64,000 nucleotides of DNA, taken from contig OX235271.1 of assembly GCA_944472155.2 (NCBI GenBank), positions 95,059,256 to 95,123,255 of the forward strand. Reading direction: 5' to 3'. This document shows positions 9,749-20,990 of the stretch, in pieces. This DNA comes from Trichobilharzia szidati. Its lineage: Eukaryota > Platyhelminthes > Trematoda > Strigeidida > Schistosomatidae. The notes below the pieces were generated by a model. The model ran no database searches, had not been told where the DNA came from, and was given only the letters and a program-made list of their open reading frames with translations. Each line of letters starts with the position of its first letter. Within the stretch, counting starts at the first letter, position 1. The position numbers and the translations under genes were made by a program.

Positions 9749-10539
9749 TGATCTTATAGCTTATTTCATCCTAACTCAACTGATTTCTATTGCTAATCTT
9801 CATCGCCTGAAGGGTAGCTGATCCATCACCAGTACTTCACTGTCCGTTTATTTTCATCGTTATAATTCGTTTGTATACTTGACGAGCCAATCAATAATAT
9901 TAGAAAAAACATCATGCCTAGTTTTTCTTGTCTTGCACTTAAAGCTACAGCTCTAAGTCAAATGCATGACAGTAAGTGTGAACTGTTGTCTGTACAAATG
10001 ACCAGTCACATTCGTTTTAGACTGGATAATCTAGTTCGTGAGACAATTTAGCAGATGTCTTAAAATAAATCATATCACATGGGTTAAAACTAACCGTTAC
10101 AAATTTCTAAGTTACTTAACATTTTGAAGAAATGCCAAAAGAATTATACCCAGTTGTTCTCCAGTTTAACAAAAGTTGATCAATAGCGTTTTTTCAAGAT
10201 AGAGCATCTACTCTTTTTTTGTCTTTTGAATAATTTAAGAAAATCCCTGAGAAAATGTAACGTTATACTTTTTGCCAAAACTTGTGAGCTATGATACCCT
10301 AAAAGTATTGGAATTTCAAATGAGAAACTCGCATATTAAAACAGTCAAATAACAGGAATGAAAACTTGATATAGAAACTACCTATTCATAATGCTAACAT
10401 AATTAACTGTACACTATTCTGTCATACTAATTCTGAAGTGTCAAAGTAAAGAAAACTTTTAAACGAAGAAGTGTATGATTGATAACGCCTGGAACTTCAA
10501 ATAAGACAACAAAAAATTTCAGCAACACTCGAGTAATGT
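9749..10539. other. KCNQ intron, unassigned AT-rich sequence
   Basis: No recognisable element or exon. No open frame of note on either strand. Confidence 0.4.
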
Positions 10540-11115
10540 TTTATCTTAAAAAGAACCTTGTAAACCATTCAGCCACTGGGACCCCATCCAATGAATCATG
10601 AATTCCAACTTCTATCAATTCGTGACTTCAGTGTTACCACCGGTTAATGTTGTCGGTGAGTATCTGTCCTCACACCTGACGTCGTAGAAAATTATTCACA
10701 TACTCACAAGTGACTGCCTACAGGACGAGGTTTATGAAATTTTAGTGAGAAATCGAGACCTATAGGGTCCAAGATGTTGGGTGTAAGAACCAATACTCAC
10801 TGAAGACAGTGACTGACAACTGTGCTAAAATCAAAAATTGATAGAAGTTAGAATTCATGGGTCATTAGATTACGGCTCAAGTGTGTGAAATGTCAACGAG
10901 CTTAGCTCTGAAACTTAAAGTCCCTAAGTTCGGTCCCTGGTGAGGTCATGAGTGTGTACTTCTGAAGAGATCCAAGGTAGGATAAAACAGCTGTCCGGTA
11001 CTTCCTGGTTTCTAATGGTCCTCTAACTAACATCAACTGTGATTCAAGTTGGAACAAATCACACACCCTACAAACTAACTCTTGAAATTTGAACAAATCA
11101 AGAACTACAGTTTTT
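10540..11115. mobile_element. HH-SINE inverted pair, decayed
   Basis: Left arm on minus strand (accattcagccactgggacc, 10562-10582, then the gaattc..aacttct..caattcgtga centre). Right arm on plus strand (10845-11100) with a gatagaagttagaattcatg centre copy, a decayed hammerhead (core ctgaaga intact at 10961-10967, GAAA changed to aaaa) and the family 3' block ctctaactaacatcaact. It is the same head-to-head arrangement as the copies at 12412 and 50902, with a longer asymmetric middle (10640-10840). Confidence 0.7.
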
Positions 11116-11339
11116 GCAGAATAAAGCGGTACCATCTTTTATTTCGTTGCCTTCTCATCAGCTGCTTACAAGCCAAAGTCATTATTAAATATATCTACAG
11201 AAACAATTTTAACATACTTGCACAGAGTTCATTTTCAAACAAAAATCAACCAATATATGCATACAGTAATAATTAAATATATATATATGTATAATATTAA
11301 ACACTATTCCGAACAATAATGATCATACACAATGGAAAC

Positions 11340-11745
11340 TTTTCAGCATTACGCATTCAGATGAAAGAGAGATGAAAATATCCAGTTACCAGGGCAAAGA
11401 AAGACTGATAACTGTTTCTTTTTGAACGCACAAATCAGGTTTGAGGCGCTTGATGGAGATGGCTTCAGCAAACTTGAGGAGAATTGAACTCTTTTGCCCA
11501 TTGATAATTTTGAACGATCTTGCGACGTCCACCTCATGACCCGTGTCAAGGAGATGCCTGGCGATGGCACTGTTTAAAGCATTTGTTCCCTTTAGAAATA
11601 AGCTTTTTGGTACATGTTCAGAAAATCATAGATATGCCCTTCTTTCTGTCCTTCCAATGTAACTGCTCCTGCAGATACATGTAAATTTGTATATACAGTT
11701 GGAGTTAACATGAGAAGGATATCTATCGATTTTTGATTGCTTTGT
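11340..11745 (-). pseudogene. Penelope-like GIY-YIG fragment with one in-frame stop
   Basis: The minus strand reads YKFTCICRSSYIGRTERRAY, a stop, FSEHVPKSLFLKG, then SAIARHLLDTGHEVD and FAEAISIKRLKPDLCVQK. The CxC..SYIGR, SAIARHLLDTGH and EA.SI..LKPDLC blocks match the PLE GIY-YIG nuclease. The RT domain is missing. It lies in a KCNQ intron, in reverse orientation to the gene. Confidence 0.8.
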
Positions 11746-12399
11746 TCAAATTCATTAAGGGGAATAAATGTATGAAGTAACTCTTGAAAATTAGAAGAAA
11801 AAAACGAAAATCAAAATACTAGCTTCAGATGCATATTACCACCCACAAGTTTTGTAGCGTGCACTAAAGTGCATAAAAATACTATTCATGAAGCATAGTG
11901 TATTATAATTTTCAAACATCTTAATTAAAGTAAAACATATATCTCTTCGATTGAACTAAAAAGTACTTTCAAAAGTCTCAACCTTAAAATATTTGATCGG
12001 AATTGTTGTATTTAGCGAATAATTGAAATTTATGCGTTTGAGAAGTAAACGACAATTGATAGACACATTCCAGATGAAATACTGCCGACTGTGTAGGTAA
12101 CCATTGATTTGATTAGCAAAACCAACATATCATGAACTTTTGAGCTAGGAAGTCAGAATAGTTTCATGCAACTGTATACTAGTGACTGACTGAATACCAC
12201 TCACATCAACCAGTGAGGCTTACTAGCAAGACTGAGGTTATCTAAACACCGGAAGGCCACTTCACTCATATAGCGACCCAGTTATCAGCAGCGTACCTTG
12301 TGTGGCTCAGCTTAGAGAGATCTATCAGTTCAAACCACCTGATTTCCAACTGGCTAGTTGAGCGAACTGATAGTTCCATAAATTAAGTTCTCAATTGGT
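11746..12399. other. KCNQ intron, unassigned sequence
   Basis: AT-rich with no exon that I can support. 12180-12360 is somewhat richer in GC and may be an old repeat I do not recognise. Confidence 0.35.
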
Positions 12400-12411
12400 A
12401 AATTATTCTGT

Positions 12412-12846
12412 TTTTTATAGTTTGGTTTGTAAGGGTTTGTTATGTTTTTACTAGTTGATCACGGACTGATATCAGTTAGAGAACCATTGAAAACCAGGGA
12501 TTACTGGACAGCTGCTGTTTCATCCTAGTTTGGGGATCATCGGCAGTACGCACCCACTGGGATTCGAACCCAGGACCTTCCGGTTACAAGGAAAGCTCCT
12601 ACACCATTCAGCACTGGGACCTGATTCAATGGCTACATGAATTCTAACTTCTACCAATTCGTGATCCAGGTCCCAGTCGCTGAATGGTGTACGAGCTTGC
12701 CTTGTAACCGGAAGGTCCTGGGTTCGAATCCCAGTGGGTGCGTACTGCCGATGATTCCCAAAGAGCTAAGATGAAACAGCAGCTGTCCAGTACTCCCTGA
12801 TTTTCAATGGCTCTCTAACTGATATCAATCCGTGATCAACTCGTAA
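12412..12846. mobile_element. HH-SINE head-to-head inverted dimer with 12-bp TSD
   Basis: Perfect TSD aaattattctgt at 12400-12411 and 12847-12858. Left arm (about 12455-12655) is on the minus strand and right arm (about 12664-12840) on the plus strand. Both carry the tRNA-like head (B box gggttcgaatccc at 12719-12731, and its complement at 12560-12572), a hammerhead remnant and the 3' block ctctaactgatatcaatccg. The two arms are almost contiguous at their heads. Both hammerheads share the same core change (CCGATGA instead of CTGATGA), so the arms descend from one mutated source. Confidence 0.88.
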
Positions 12847-12858
12847 AAATTATTCTGT

Positions 12859-13642
12859 AATCTACACAGTTTGAGGTGAAATTTCACCAGAGTTCCGTTT
12901 TCTTAATGTGAATGGTATGCAGCTACTCACATCAATCAATCAGTAGTATATAGTTTTTTGCAACTATGGTTACTCTTTTGATTACTGTTTGCTGGCTGCA
13001 TCAGGCAGATCACATACTGTGTGTGACCTGAACAATTTTGGTTTCCTCTGGAAACCGTGGTGAAAGTTTGCATGGAACTGTGTAAACCGCAAACTAATTT
13101 GCAAATTCAGAATTTAAGAGGCGAAGTGCTGACCTCGTAAATGAGTGATTCTCAACTAAGTATCCAGTGCAGTTGTCGGTCCGAATAGGAAACATTCACC
13201 AAAATGTCAAGCGTTTGCGCCTCCTCATAGTTCTATGAACTGCACCTAATCAAGACCAACTGAAATCAGAATATTGTATACTACTGATAGCATAATTCTT
13301 ACTGATATTTGATACTTGGTTTCATATCTCCAAGTTTCAGGGATTGTAAAATGTGACAAATAGAGTAATAAACCATAAACTTTTTTGAAAACACCTTAAT
13401 CATTATTTTCCTCAGCTCAGATAAAGCAACTATTAATTATTAAACAGACTGCCATAGTTTTTGATAACATCAGGGAAGAAATTAATACCCATCTACATTT
13501 TCAAGACAGTGAGAGATGTATTCTGCTAGCGTATATATATGTGTACACATATTGTATATTAATTATTTATAAACCACATGTCATTCGACGTAACAAGGTG
13601 TTTGTTCTACAATCATGACTGGATTTCTTTTCTATGCTTTAG
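12859..13642. other. KCNQ intron, unassigned sequence
   Basis: Only low-complexity AT and a (TA/TG)n stretch near 13530-13550. No exon recognised before the acceptor at 13641. Confidence 0.4.
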
Positions 13643-13739
13643 GTTGGATCAAATTTTAGGACGTCCTGGTTCAAAAAATGATGATGTCTATGACTCGCAT
13701 TTGTGTTTAGCTTCAAGAATTGTGAAAATTGAACATAAG
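13643..13739 (+). CDS. KCNQ: KCNQ-type potassium channel exon, helix C end to helix D start
   Basis: Acceptor ttctatgctttag (AG at 13641-13642), donor AAG|GTAGGT. It adds one base to the split Arg codon, then 32 codons: LDQILGRPGSKNDDVYDSHL followed by CLASRIVKIEHK. LDQILGRPG ends helix C, a coiled-coil stretch characteristic of Kv7 channels. SRIVKIEHK starts helix D, the tetramerisation coiled coil that sets subunit partnering. It exits in phase 0, matching the next exon. Confidence 0.96.
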
Positions 13740-14180
13740 GTAGGTTGAATTAATCACTTTCTTTCTATGCATAAATAACAATCATAATTACATAACTTAT
13801 AAATATAATGATGATTTATGGCATTATGCAATAAGTCATACATGTCCAAAGTCTTCTGTTTTACCTAATCCCCTTAAATCCCATTACTGAAGTAGGATAT
13901 GAAACTAAACCAGGTTGACAGTCGATAAATCACTCTACCATTGGTAGGATTAAAGACCATGGCCGTTTACTTTCACATAAGTAAAAACTAAATAAACAAC
14001 TTTTAGAGAGGCAGTATATGTCACGTTTTGCTAAATAGTATGAATTCTTCAGGTTATACTGACAACTGGTCATTGAGAAATAGTCATGGTGTCCACAGGC
14101 CTTCCAAGGCTCAAGGGTACAGGTCAGATTATCAGTGGACTTGATAGTTAGTCAATCCATAAATGCATATTTATATATAT
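13740..14180. other. KCNQ intron, unassigned sequence
   Basis: No element or exon that I can name. Ends in an AT-rich (TA)n stretch before the GC-rich block at 14181. Confidence 0.4.
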
Positions 14181-14780
14181 ACCTCCAAAGCCTCAGGATG
14201 GTCGGGGGGTGCCTTGCTCTGCGGGTTGGCCACCCCTCCGCACACCTCTTGAAATGCTCCCATATGACCGAGCGTCTTACATAGCCTCTCCTGAGGAAGT
14301 CCTACTCACTGCCTTCACGTGGCGGAGGTGTTTTTCACCAAAGTGAGAGGGCGAAAGCGGATGCCCGGCGCTCTTCACCGGGTTCACTGTCCATTGGATG
14401 ACAGTCTAGGGGAGATGGCTAAACCCTGATTCCAAACCTCCAATGACTGGCGTATGAAGCTCACTGGAGCTCACCGGTAGACGTATGGACAAAGGGCTTG
14501 TTGGATGTCCTGGATGTCTGGCCCCATTCAAAAAGGCGTATGAACCGAACTCCGGTCACCGGCTGCCAATGGATAGTGGACTCCCTACTCCACTCCTACT
14601 GCCTTGTAGGTCACACTTGGTTGTATAAAGGCTAGAGCTGCACTCTCAAACAAAAGGCCGAGCGATTCTGGGGACATCACTCGTACCAAATTCCCATGAA
14701 ACTTCATGAACTCTCTTACAAACGACTATTCGAGATGTTCATGAAGCCGGCTCATCCTCCCGTAGCCGAAGTAAAGTAAG
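14181..14780. other. GC-rich island of unknown origin in a KCNQ intron
   Basis: About 600 bp with clearly higher GC content than its surroundings, bounded on both sides by (TA)n runs (14170-14180 and 14781-14794). It contains phrases such as ggtcggggggtgccttgctc and gaaagcggatgcccggcgct. No protein family is recognisable in any frame. The composition and sharp borders suggest an inserted piece, possibly a LINE 5' region (inference only). Confidence 0.5.
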
Positions 14781-15095
14781 TATATATATATATATGTTGC
14801 CGACCATGCGAGCAGAAATCAATTAGTGCCCGTCTAGATAGCAAAGCTTTGAGTAAAAAATATATCCATTACAGAATGGTTTCGTGTAAAACGACCAAGG
14901 AACGAATACTTTCTAATTTCTGAATTCATAATATTTAGTCCCTTTGCCTAGCTTTATTTTTTAAAAGATGAAATTCACCTATATCTGCTCAAGTACATCT
15001 CATTTCTGAGATATACTTGATTCTCTAATAATTGCATTCATATTTCAAGAACTGACAAATATATGCTGTCAAACAACTTAACCCTAAGTTCCTAT

Positions 15096-15361
15096 TGTAA
15101 CGAAGACGCTCTGAACCGATAGTTACGACGTACTTGTCTCGACTTCAACTCCAAAACACCAGTACTTTTTTGAAAGTTATATTGTTTGGCAATTAAAGTA
15201 AAGACAATAACAAGTCTATAAAAAATGTTTTATTCAAAATTATAGTGTACTTTTATTCGTATTCTTTCGTCTTCTTCGAACTTGTACACGATCAAACGAT
15301 TCGCGCCTTCGAGTTGCCCACCAATGGCTACCAAGGTCAACGAACCAACGTTCAATGTTCA
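15096..15361 (-). mobile_element. LTR-like repeat, copy 1
   Basis: Has TG...CA ends (minus-strand start tgaacattgaacgttgg, end cgtcttcgttaca) and matches 44738-44992 in opposite orientation along its whole length. Homology continues past the inner end for about 22 bp (ataggaacttagggttaag), so these copies may be LTR plus adjoining internal sequence rather than clean solo LTRs. It lies in a KCNQ intron. Confidence 0.65.
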
Positions 15362-15822
15362 TATTCCTTAACACTTGCATTTGCTGAGAAAATTATCATT
15401 TGCCAAGCAGTGTATCAACGTTTACTTTTATGGAAAACATTCTACGTAACTTATCAGTAACTTACGTATTTAGGCAAAACTCTTTCACAAATTAACGTAC
15501 TTCATTTAAAACGAATTCAGTTTTACTTTATTCAGTAAAGAAGCTTCTAAAAATGTTTGAAAAGTAGTTTGTAAACAGGAACTCAGTTATAACAAATCAT
15601 TTTTCTTCGAATAGTGTTTACAGAAACATCAAAACTAACAAAATTTCCTAAAGCGATTCGAGCATGAATGTCTAATCATTAGAAAAAACTGAGTACCTCT
15701 CAGATCTTTCACTTTTCTTTTGGAAATCCCTAGCTTTTTGATTACATAATCATATTCAGAATTGAGTTGAGAATCGTTAATAAACAGCTGCTACACCAGA
15801 GTTCAGTAGTGTCTTTATTATT

Positions 15823-16650
15823 GTGTAATCATTATTGTTATTATTCCATTGGATTCGTGGTAAAACATAGGACCTCTGCAGCACGTCTGGATTTCACACT
15901 GTTCTTTTTAGTCATTATAAGCTGAACTCAAGTTTGCCCGAAAAGCTTTCATTTCCTTTTCACATGACCCCGACGATGTCATACTGGGACGCCCAACTCG
16001 TTATTTTACATTCAGTAGTAGTAGCTGATGTCACTGAACGTATATCTAATCCATACCCTTTTATCTGTGCTCATCTGTTTAGTAATGGGTTCCTAGTTGA
16101 CTCCCTTTCTTCTACAATTCCTTGTTTCTTCTCCTTCAAGACCAGCAAACTGATCTTCAGCATAGAAGAAAGATAGCTGTTAATGGAAGTCTATGCCAAC
16201 CTGTTGGAAACGCTTTTTGTTACGTGCTCTCCACGTTTTTAAGCCATATGAAACAACTGACTTCGCATTAGTGTTGAACATTTAATCTTGTTTCTTATGC
16301 TGAGTGCAGCCGAATTCCAAAACGATTTCACAGTAGCGAATGTCTGTTTCGTCTTTCCGATCCTGTCTGGCTTTGGCATCTTTATCTGTGCCAGCTGCAG
16401 TTGAAACGGTACCGTCTAAATAAGTGAAAGTGGTGTCATCCTTCAGATTTCTCCCGTTGATGCTGATTAATACTTGTTGTTCGTGGTGGGCACGTGTCTT
16501 TCTCACCTCTGTCTTCACAGCACACCTATTCCGACAAATTGTTGCTTTTCGCCTGTAGATCTTTGAGTTTGTGTGACATTTAACATGAATCACCCGTGAA
16601 GTCCAGATCATCCAGTGTATTTTTGTGATCGATAATGAATTTATCTCACA
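15823..16650 (-). mobile_element. RTE/SR2-like fragment, decayed
   Basis: The minus strand preserves INGRNLKDDTTFTYLDGTVS and the KTEV-like segment. The 3' end carries the (AAT)n tail and the attccattggattcgtgg block (15843 onward). It lies between KCNQ exons, its 5' end about 75 bp from the last exon's acceptor. Confidence 0.82.
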
Positions 16651-16725
16651 TCCGATTTATTTGCAATATTCACCTAAATTCTAGCAACATTTTTATTCAT
16701 TTTTTTGGTAATTTTATATTTTTAG

Positions 16726-17691
16726 ATTGATACAGTTGAAATGAAACTTGACAGATTGATTAATTTGTATAAAGCTGATCGTTTCATAAAATATCATGGT
16801 CAAATGGGAAATACTAGTGTCGTTGGTAAACGCCTACTCCGAGGTGGTGAGAAAAATGTTCAAGAAAAATACGTACAATATTCTGATACACAAGATAAAT
16901 CCTATCATGAACAAAAATCTATGATGACTTCAGCAGCAGGTCAAAAGGTGCAATTACTAGAAGATGATGGATATACAATCCGTGACAAGCCATATATTAG
17001 ATTTGCAAATCAGCGATTACCTAAGTCGGAAAGAAATTCACGTATCGTCAGCTCTCCACTCGCTTTAACCAATGAAAGATGGAGAAGTTTCGAGTATGAA
17101 ACACCTAACACTAGTGCATATCATTATAGTGAACCTATGAGTAAAGAGTATAATGCGTCTCATAGAAGTAGTCATCCACACCCGATGTCTTTAAAACCAC
17201 ATTTCTCTTGCAGTACTGATAAACTACCACCAACATACAACAAGCATACCTATCCTCTCCAGTCTACATCTTCAGGTAATTTAATACCAAGTGGACGAGT
17301 AATGTCCACTTTTTCAGAAAGCTGTTTAGGCGCAGTTATTGACGATGCTGATGATGATCATGACGATCGGCCTAAACATCAAGAAGTTGTTAACAAGGCG
17401 TATCACCAACAACCCTCAGATGAACTTTACCTAGATGATTTACTCAATACTTGTAATCTTACAGAAAGTATCAGTTCAATTAAAATACCAGATCCATATG
17501 CATCACCGTCTAAATCATGTTTACGTAGACAAGATGAAATTGTCTCTCCTACAGATTGTCAATTTATTGATGATGATGAAAAAAAGTCTTTAATCAGCTC
17601 ATCGGATAATGTTCTTGTAGATAGTGTAAAAAGTCCTCAAGATGAGAAGGATGTCAATGATGATGAAAGAGCTATTCGTAACAGTATTTAA
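16726..17691 (+). CDS. KCNQ: KCNQ-type potassium channel, last exon: helix D and acidic tail
   Basis: Acceptor AG at 16724-16725 after a T-rich tract; stop TAA at 17689-17691. It opens with IDTVEMKLDRLINLYKADRF, the second half of the helix D tetramerisation coiled coil (heptad V-M-L-L-I-L-Y). The ~295 residues that follow are low in complexity and look disordered: rich in Ser, His, Tyr and Asp, with acidic runs DDADDDHDDRPK and DDDEKK, and no transmembrane segment. Such long divergent tails are usual in Kv7 proteins. Across the four exons 505 residues are visible. The coding frame is intact and no retroelement interrupts it. Confidence 0.95.
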   Translation: MDTVEMKLDRLINLYKADRFIKYHGQMGNTSVVGKRLLRGGEKNVQEKYVQYSDTQDKSYHEQKSMMTSAAGQKVQLLEDDGYTIRDKPYIRFANQRLPKSERNSRIVSSPLALTNERWRSFEYETPNTSAYHYSEPMSKEYNASHRSSHPHPMSLKPHFSCSTDKLPPTYNKHTYPLQSTSSGNLIPSGRVMSTFSESCLGAVIDDADDDHDDRPKHQEVVNKAYHQQPSDELYLDDLLNTCNLTESISSIKIPDPYASPSKSCLRRQDEIVSPTDCQFIDDDEKKSLISSSDNVLVDSVKSPQDEKDVNDDERAIRNSI

Positions 17692-18510
17692 CTTTTACTA
17701 CATTTTTAAATTTGTAATAAATTTTTAAATGAGTACAAAACGTTTACCAGTCTTATTTTCATTTTTGTACTAACTAACTAAGTAACTAACTCAAATAACA
17801 TTACCTACTCTGATTATCTTATTTCTTTTATTTTTGTCGCATAGAATCAAAATATAGTTCTATAATGTTTTAATTTTAGTGTGAAACAAATTTTTGTCAG
17901 TAGTTTTTCCCCTTTTTTGTAAAAAAAACAACATAGACACCATTTTTTGTTATAATTTTGTATTCTTGACTCTTCATTGTCTTGTAGTCGTTTCACACTG
18001 TTTACCAATCTGTATGTAAAAATTATCTACGTCCACTGAATCCTAACGACACTAAAATGTCTTCCTCAAAAACAGTTTAAGAAACCTCATCTGAACATAA
18101 TTGTGCAGACTGTACACACAACACACTTCTTATTCCTCATTTCTTTTCACTTTATCAAAAAGTAAAAGAAAAATAAGAGACTAACTATGGAACAGATTCA
18201 TACCTGTATTCTTCTTCTGCATCTCCTTCTTCTTCTCCTTTTTTTCATTTCACCATGTTCTATGATAAATATTTTTTAGATAAATTCTAAAAGCATGTAA
18301 ATAAACCCATAGGAGTGTGATTGACAGAATGGTTGTCTTTTTTTTCCAATTCTAAAATTTTCAGGTGATTTCATCGTTATATATAAAAGATATTTTCTCA
18401 CTTGAATAAATATCAATGTGTCTAGTGCAAGCTAACAGTTATAAATATTCTCCAGTCATCCATCCAAACACAAATGTGATTATGAGTGGATTATTCACAC
18501 TCAGATAGCA
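17692..18510 (+). other. KCNQ 3' untranslated region and downstream sequence
   Basis: The first polyadenylation signal aataaa is at 17716-17721, only 25 bp after the stop. A second is at 18405-18410. The interval is T-rich with no coding frame. Which signal is used cannot be read from DNA alone. Confidence 0.6.
17716..17721 (+). terminator. Polyadenylation signal of KCNQ
   Basis: Canonical aataaa just after the stop codon in a T-rich region. Confidence 0.6.
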
Positions 18511-18514
18511 TAAA

Positions 18515-18912
18515 ATATGCTATTAACAGTTGTCTTCGCTCAATACTCAAGATCAGATGGCCAGCCAGAAAAGATCAGCAACAGAGATCTCTGGCAATGA
18601 GCGAACCAACCAGGAACCAATTTTGAAACAAATAGGCAGGAAGAAATGGAGATGGATTGGCCATACTCTGAGGAAACCATCAAGTGACATCACTAGACAA
18701 GCCATTGCTCGAGTGGAACCCGAAAGGGAAGCGGCGAGTTGGTCGTCAGTGCAAGGGTGACTTGGAGGAGGTCATGTGAAGAGGAGATGAAAACGTGTGG
18801 GCAGACTTGGAGGCAGGTGAAGACTCTAGCAGAGAACCGAACGCAATGGAGACGCACGGCTGAAGCCCTATGTTCCTCTAGGAATTAAAGGAAACAATAA
18901 TAATAATAATGC
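18515..18912 (+). mobile_element. RTE/SR2-like 3' end fragment
   Basis: The plus strand reads [19 protein letters not shown], then [11 protein letters not shown] and RSCEE-type sequence broken by frameshift, ending ccctatgttcctctaggaat, taaaggaaac and (aat)n. About the last 390 bp of the element. Confidence 0.88.
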
Positions 18913-19601
18913 TTGCTTGAATCTTTCAAATTCATTAAGTAGACAAAATGTGCCACAACTTCCATTATGTCGAATGTGGATGTAATTCCTCCATTCCACA
19001 GCCTCTAATACAGTTGAATCATACATCTCCTAGATGATGGAATTACAGAAACAGCTAATAGTGGTCAGATATTTTGAGTGGTAGTCAATTCAAGACAGTC
19101 AAAGATTCCATCAGTTGATGCAAGTACATCAACTAGAACTGTTTACAGATTTTATTCTATGGATAGCCTATAAATATATCAACTGATTGTTTTATCAGAT
19201 GAAAAGCTCAAAGATAAATCTTTTTAGCTGTTCATCTATTCTTGAAACTAGTTTACGCACTACATACGCTCAGTTTATTATATGATTTGTTGTGTAAAGA
19301 GAAATGATTGAAAGTGTAAACTAGAGTTTGCGCTGTGGTATTCGTTTCCCAGCATTCGTCCTACCTGTCTCACACAGTAATATTATGAGTCCTTAGAAAC
19401 TTTATGCAATTCTTCCCATCAGTAAACATGAGCAAATACACCAGGATAATATGAGCTCATTCTTTATTATTTTCGGTTTCTTTTCAACTGGCTACAACCC
19501 AAATAGTATAAAAATATGGATTACACTGAAAATTTGAAAAAAATTTTTATGTGATGACAAGGAGTGATCGACAGAAACTATAAGTAACATAATTCCGGAA
19601 T
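18913..19601. other. Intergenic sequence, nothing recognised
   Basis: AT-rich, no coding frame or repeat that I can name. Confidence 0.4.
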
Positions 19602-19615
19602 GATATAAGTTGTTA

Positions 19616-20526
19616 TTGTTATTACTGTCCCCTTGGGTTCCTGGTGGAACATAGGGCTTCAACTGCACGTCTCCACTTGCTTCTGTCTTTTCCTGTACTT
19701 ATCACCTGCATCCATCTTAGTCCATACTGTTTCAACACTTCTTCACACGATCTCCTCCATATCACCCTTGGATGTCCCACTCGCCGCTGCCTTTTCGGGT
19801 TCCACTCGACGGCCTGACGCATGATGTCACCCAGCGGCCTCCTCAGCCAGTGTCCAATCCATCTCCACTTTCTCCTGCATATTTCTTGAGCGATTGGTTC
19901 TTGTTTTATTCGGTTGTTCCCATAGTTTCTTGTTAATCATTCTTTCCGGCCATCTGATCTCCAGTATAGAGCGAAGACAGTTGTTGATAAAGGTCTGCAA
20001 CCTGTTGATGGAAATATCCTTTGTGACCCGCCAAGTTTCTGATCCGTATAGAAGAACTGAATTGACGTCGTTTGTATTGAAAATCCGAATTTTGTTGTTG
20101 AGTGTTGCTGAGTGACGAAGATTTCCAGATTGGTTTCAGGTTGATGAATGTGTTTTTCGCCTTCCCGATTCTCGCTCGATTTGACATCCTCATCCGCTCC
20201 TCCTGTAATTGAGACAGTGCTCCCTGGATGAGTGAATGAAGTAACCTCTTTCAAATCCCTCCCGTTGATGGTGATTGGCGCTGGGTGTTGCTGCTGTTGT
20301 TGTTGTTGTTGTTGTTGGTTGGTTGGTTATTTTCATAACCTCCGTCTTGTCTATGTTCACCTGGAGTCCTGTCTTTGCTGCTTCTTCGACCAGTTTGTCG
20401 GTTTTCGCTTGTAAGTCTTCGATTTTGTGTGACATCAAACATAGATCATCCGCGAAATACAGATCTTTTCGGGTTCTTCACGTCGGTCCAGGATATCCCT
20501 GTCTTCTCGTTTCCCACTGTCTGACG
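19616..20526 (-). mobile_element. RTE/SR2-like retrotransposon, 5'-truncated, with 14-bp TSD
   Basis: Perfect TSD gatataagttgtta at 19602-19615 and 20527-20540. The minus strand retains EDLQAKTDKLVEEAAKTGLQ, VNIDKTEVMKITNQ, a CAA-rich stretch coding for polar residues (minus strand of 20287-20320), and RVGHPRVIWRRSCEEVLKQY. Several frameshifts. Truncated within RT motif C. Confidence 0.92.
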
Positions 20527-20589
20527 GATATAAGTTGTTAAGAGAGTTAAAATGACTAACTGTTCACAGGATAATCAGACGGATATACA

Positions 20590-20815
20590 TGATAAAAAAA
20601 CGACTCCTTTCTTTTCAATTCCTTTGCACTTCGAATCAAACATAGGGCTGCAAGCTTGAGTTTTGAATTTACAGTAACAATGGCGTTTTACAGGGTGGAA
20701 TTGCTAGTTTCCCACCCAAACTAGCCTCTTTACCTAGCTTAGTACTGCCTAAGTGACGTTTAAGAGTGAATCTGGTGTGAACCAAACCCAACACCACGTT
20801 CGTGGTTGGTGTGCA
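20590..20815 (-). mobile_element. SINE-B copy, decayed
   Basis: Shares tagggctgcaagcttgag, cctctttacctagcttag and the cgtggttggtg head with the SINE-B copies at 24815 and 41310. The B box is mutated. Confidence 0.65.
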
Positions 20816-20990
20816 TTTTGCCAATGAACCATCAATGCAGTTACTGAATGGTCAACGAGCTGGCCTGGCTACCAGAATGTTCTGCGTTCGATCCCCAGTT
20901 GGGTCATGGGTGTGCACTGCTGAAAAAAGACAGAGTTCAAAAATTTCTGTTAAAATCAAAGCCTAACTAAAAAGAATATATCAATACAAT
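20815..20990 (+). mobile_element. HH-SINE single arm, decayed
   Basis: Carries ttactgaatggtcaacgagc (A-box region), gcgttcgatccccagttggg (B box) and a broken hammerhead start gtgcactgctgaa near 20914-20926. No left arm is visible. Confidence 0.6.
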
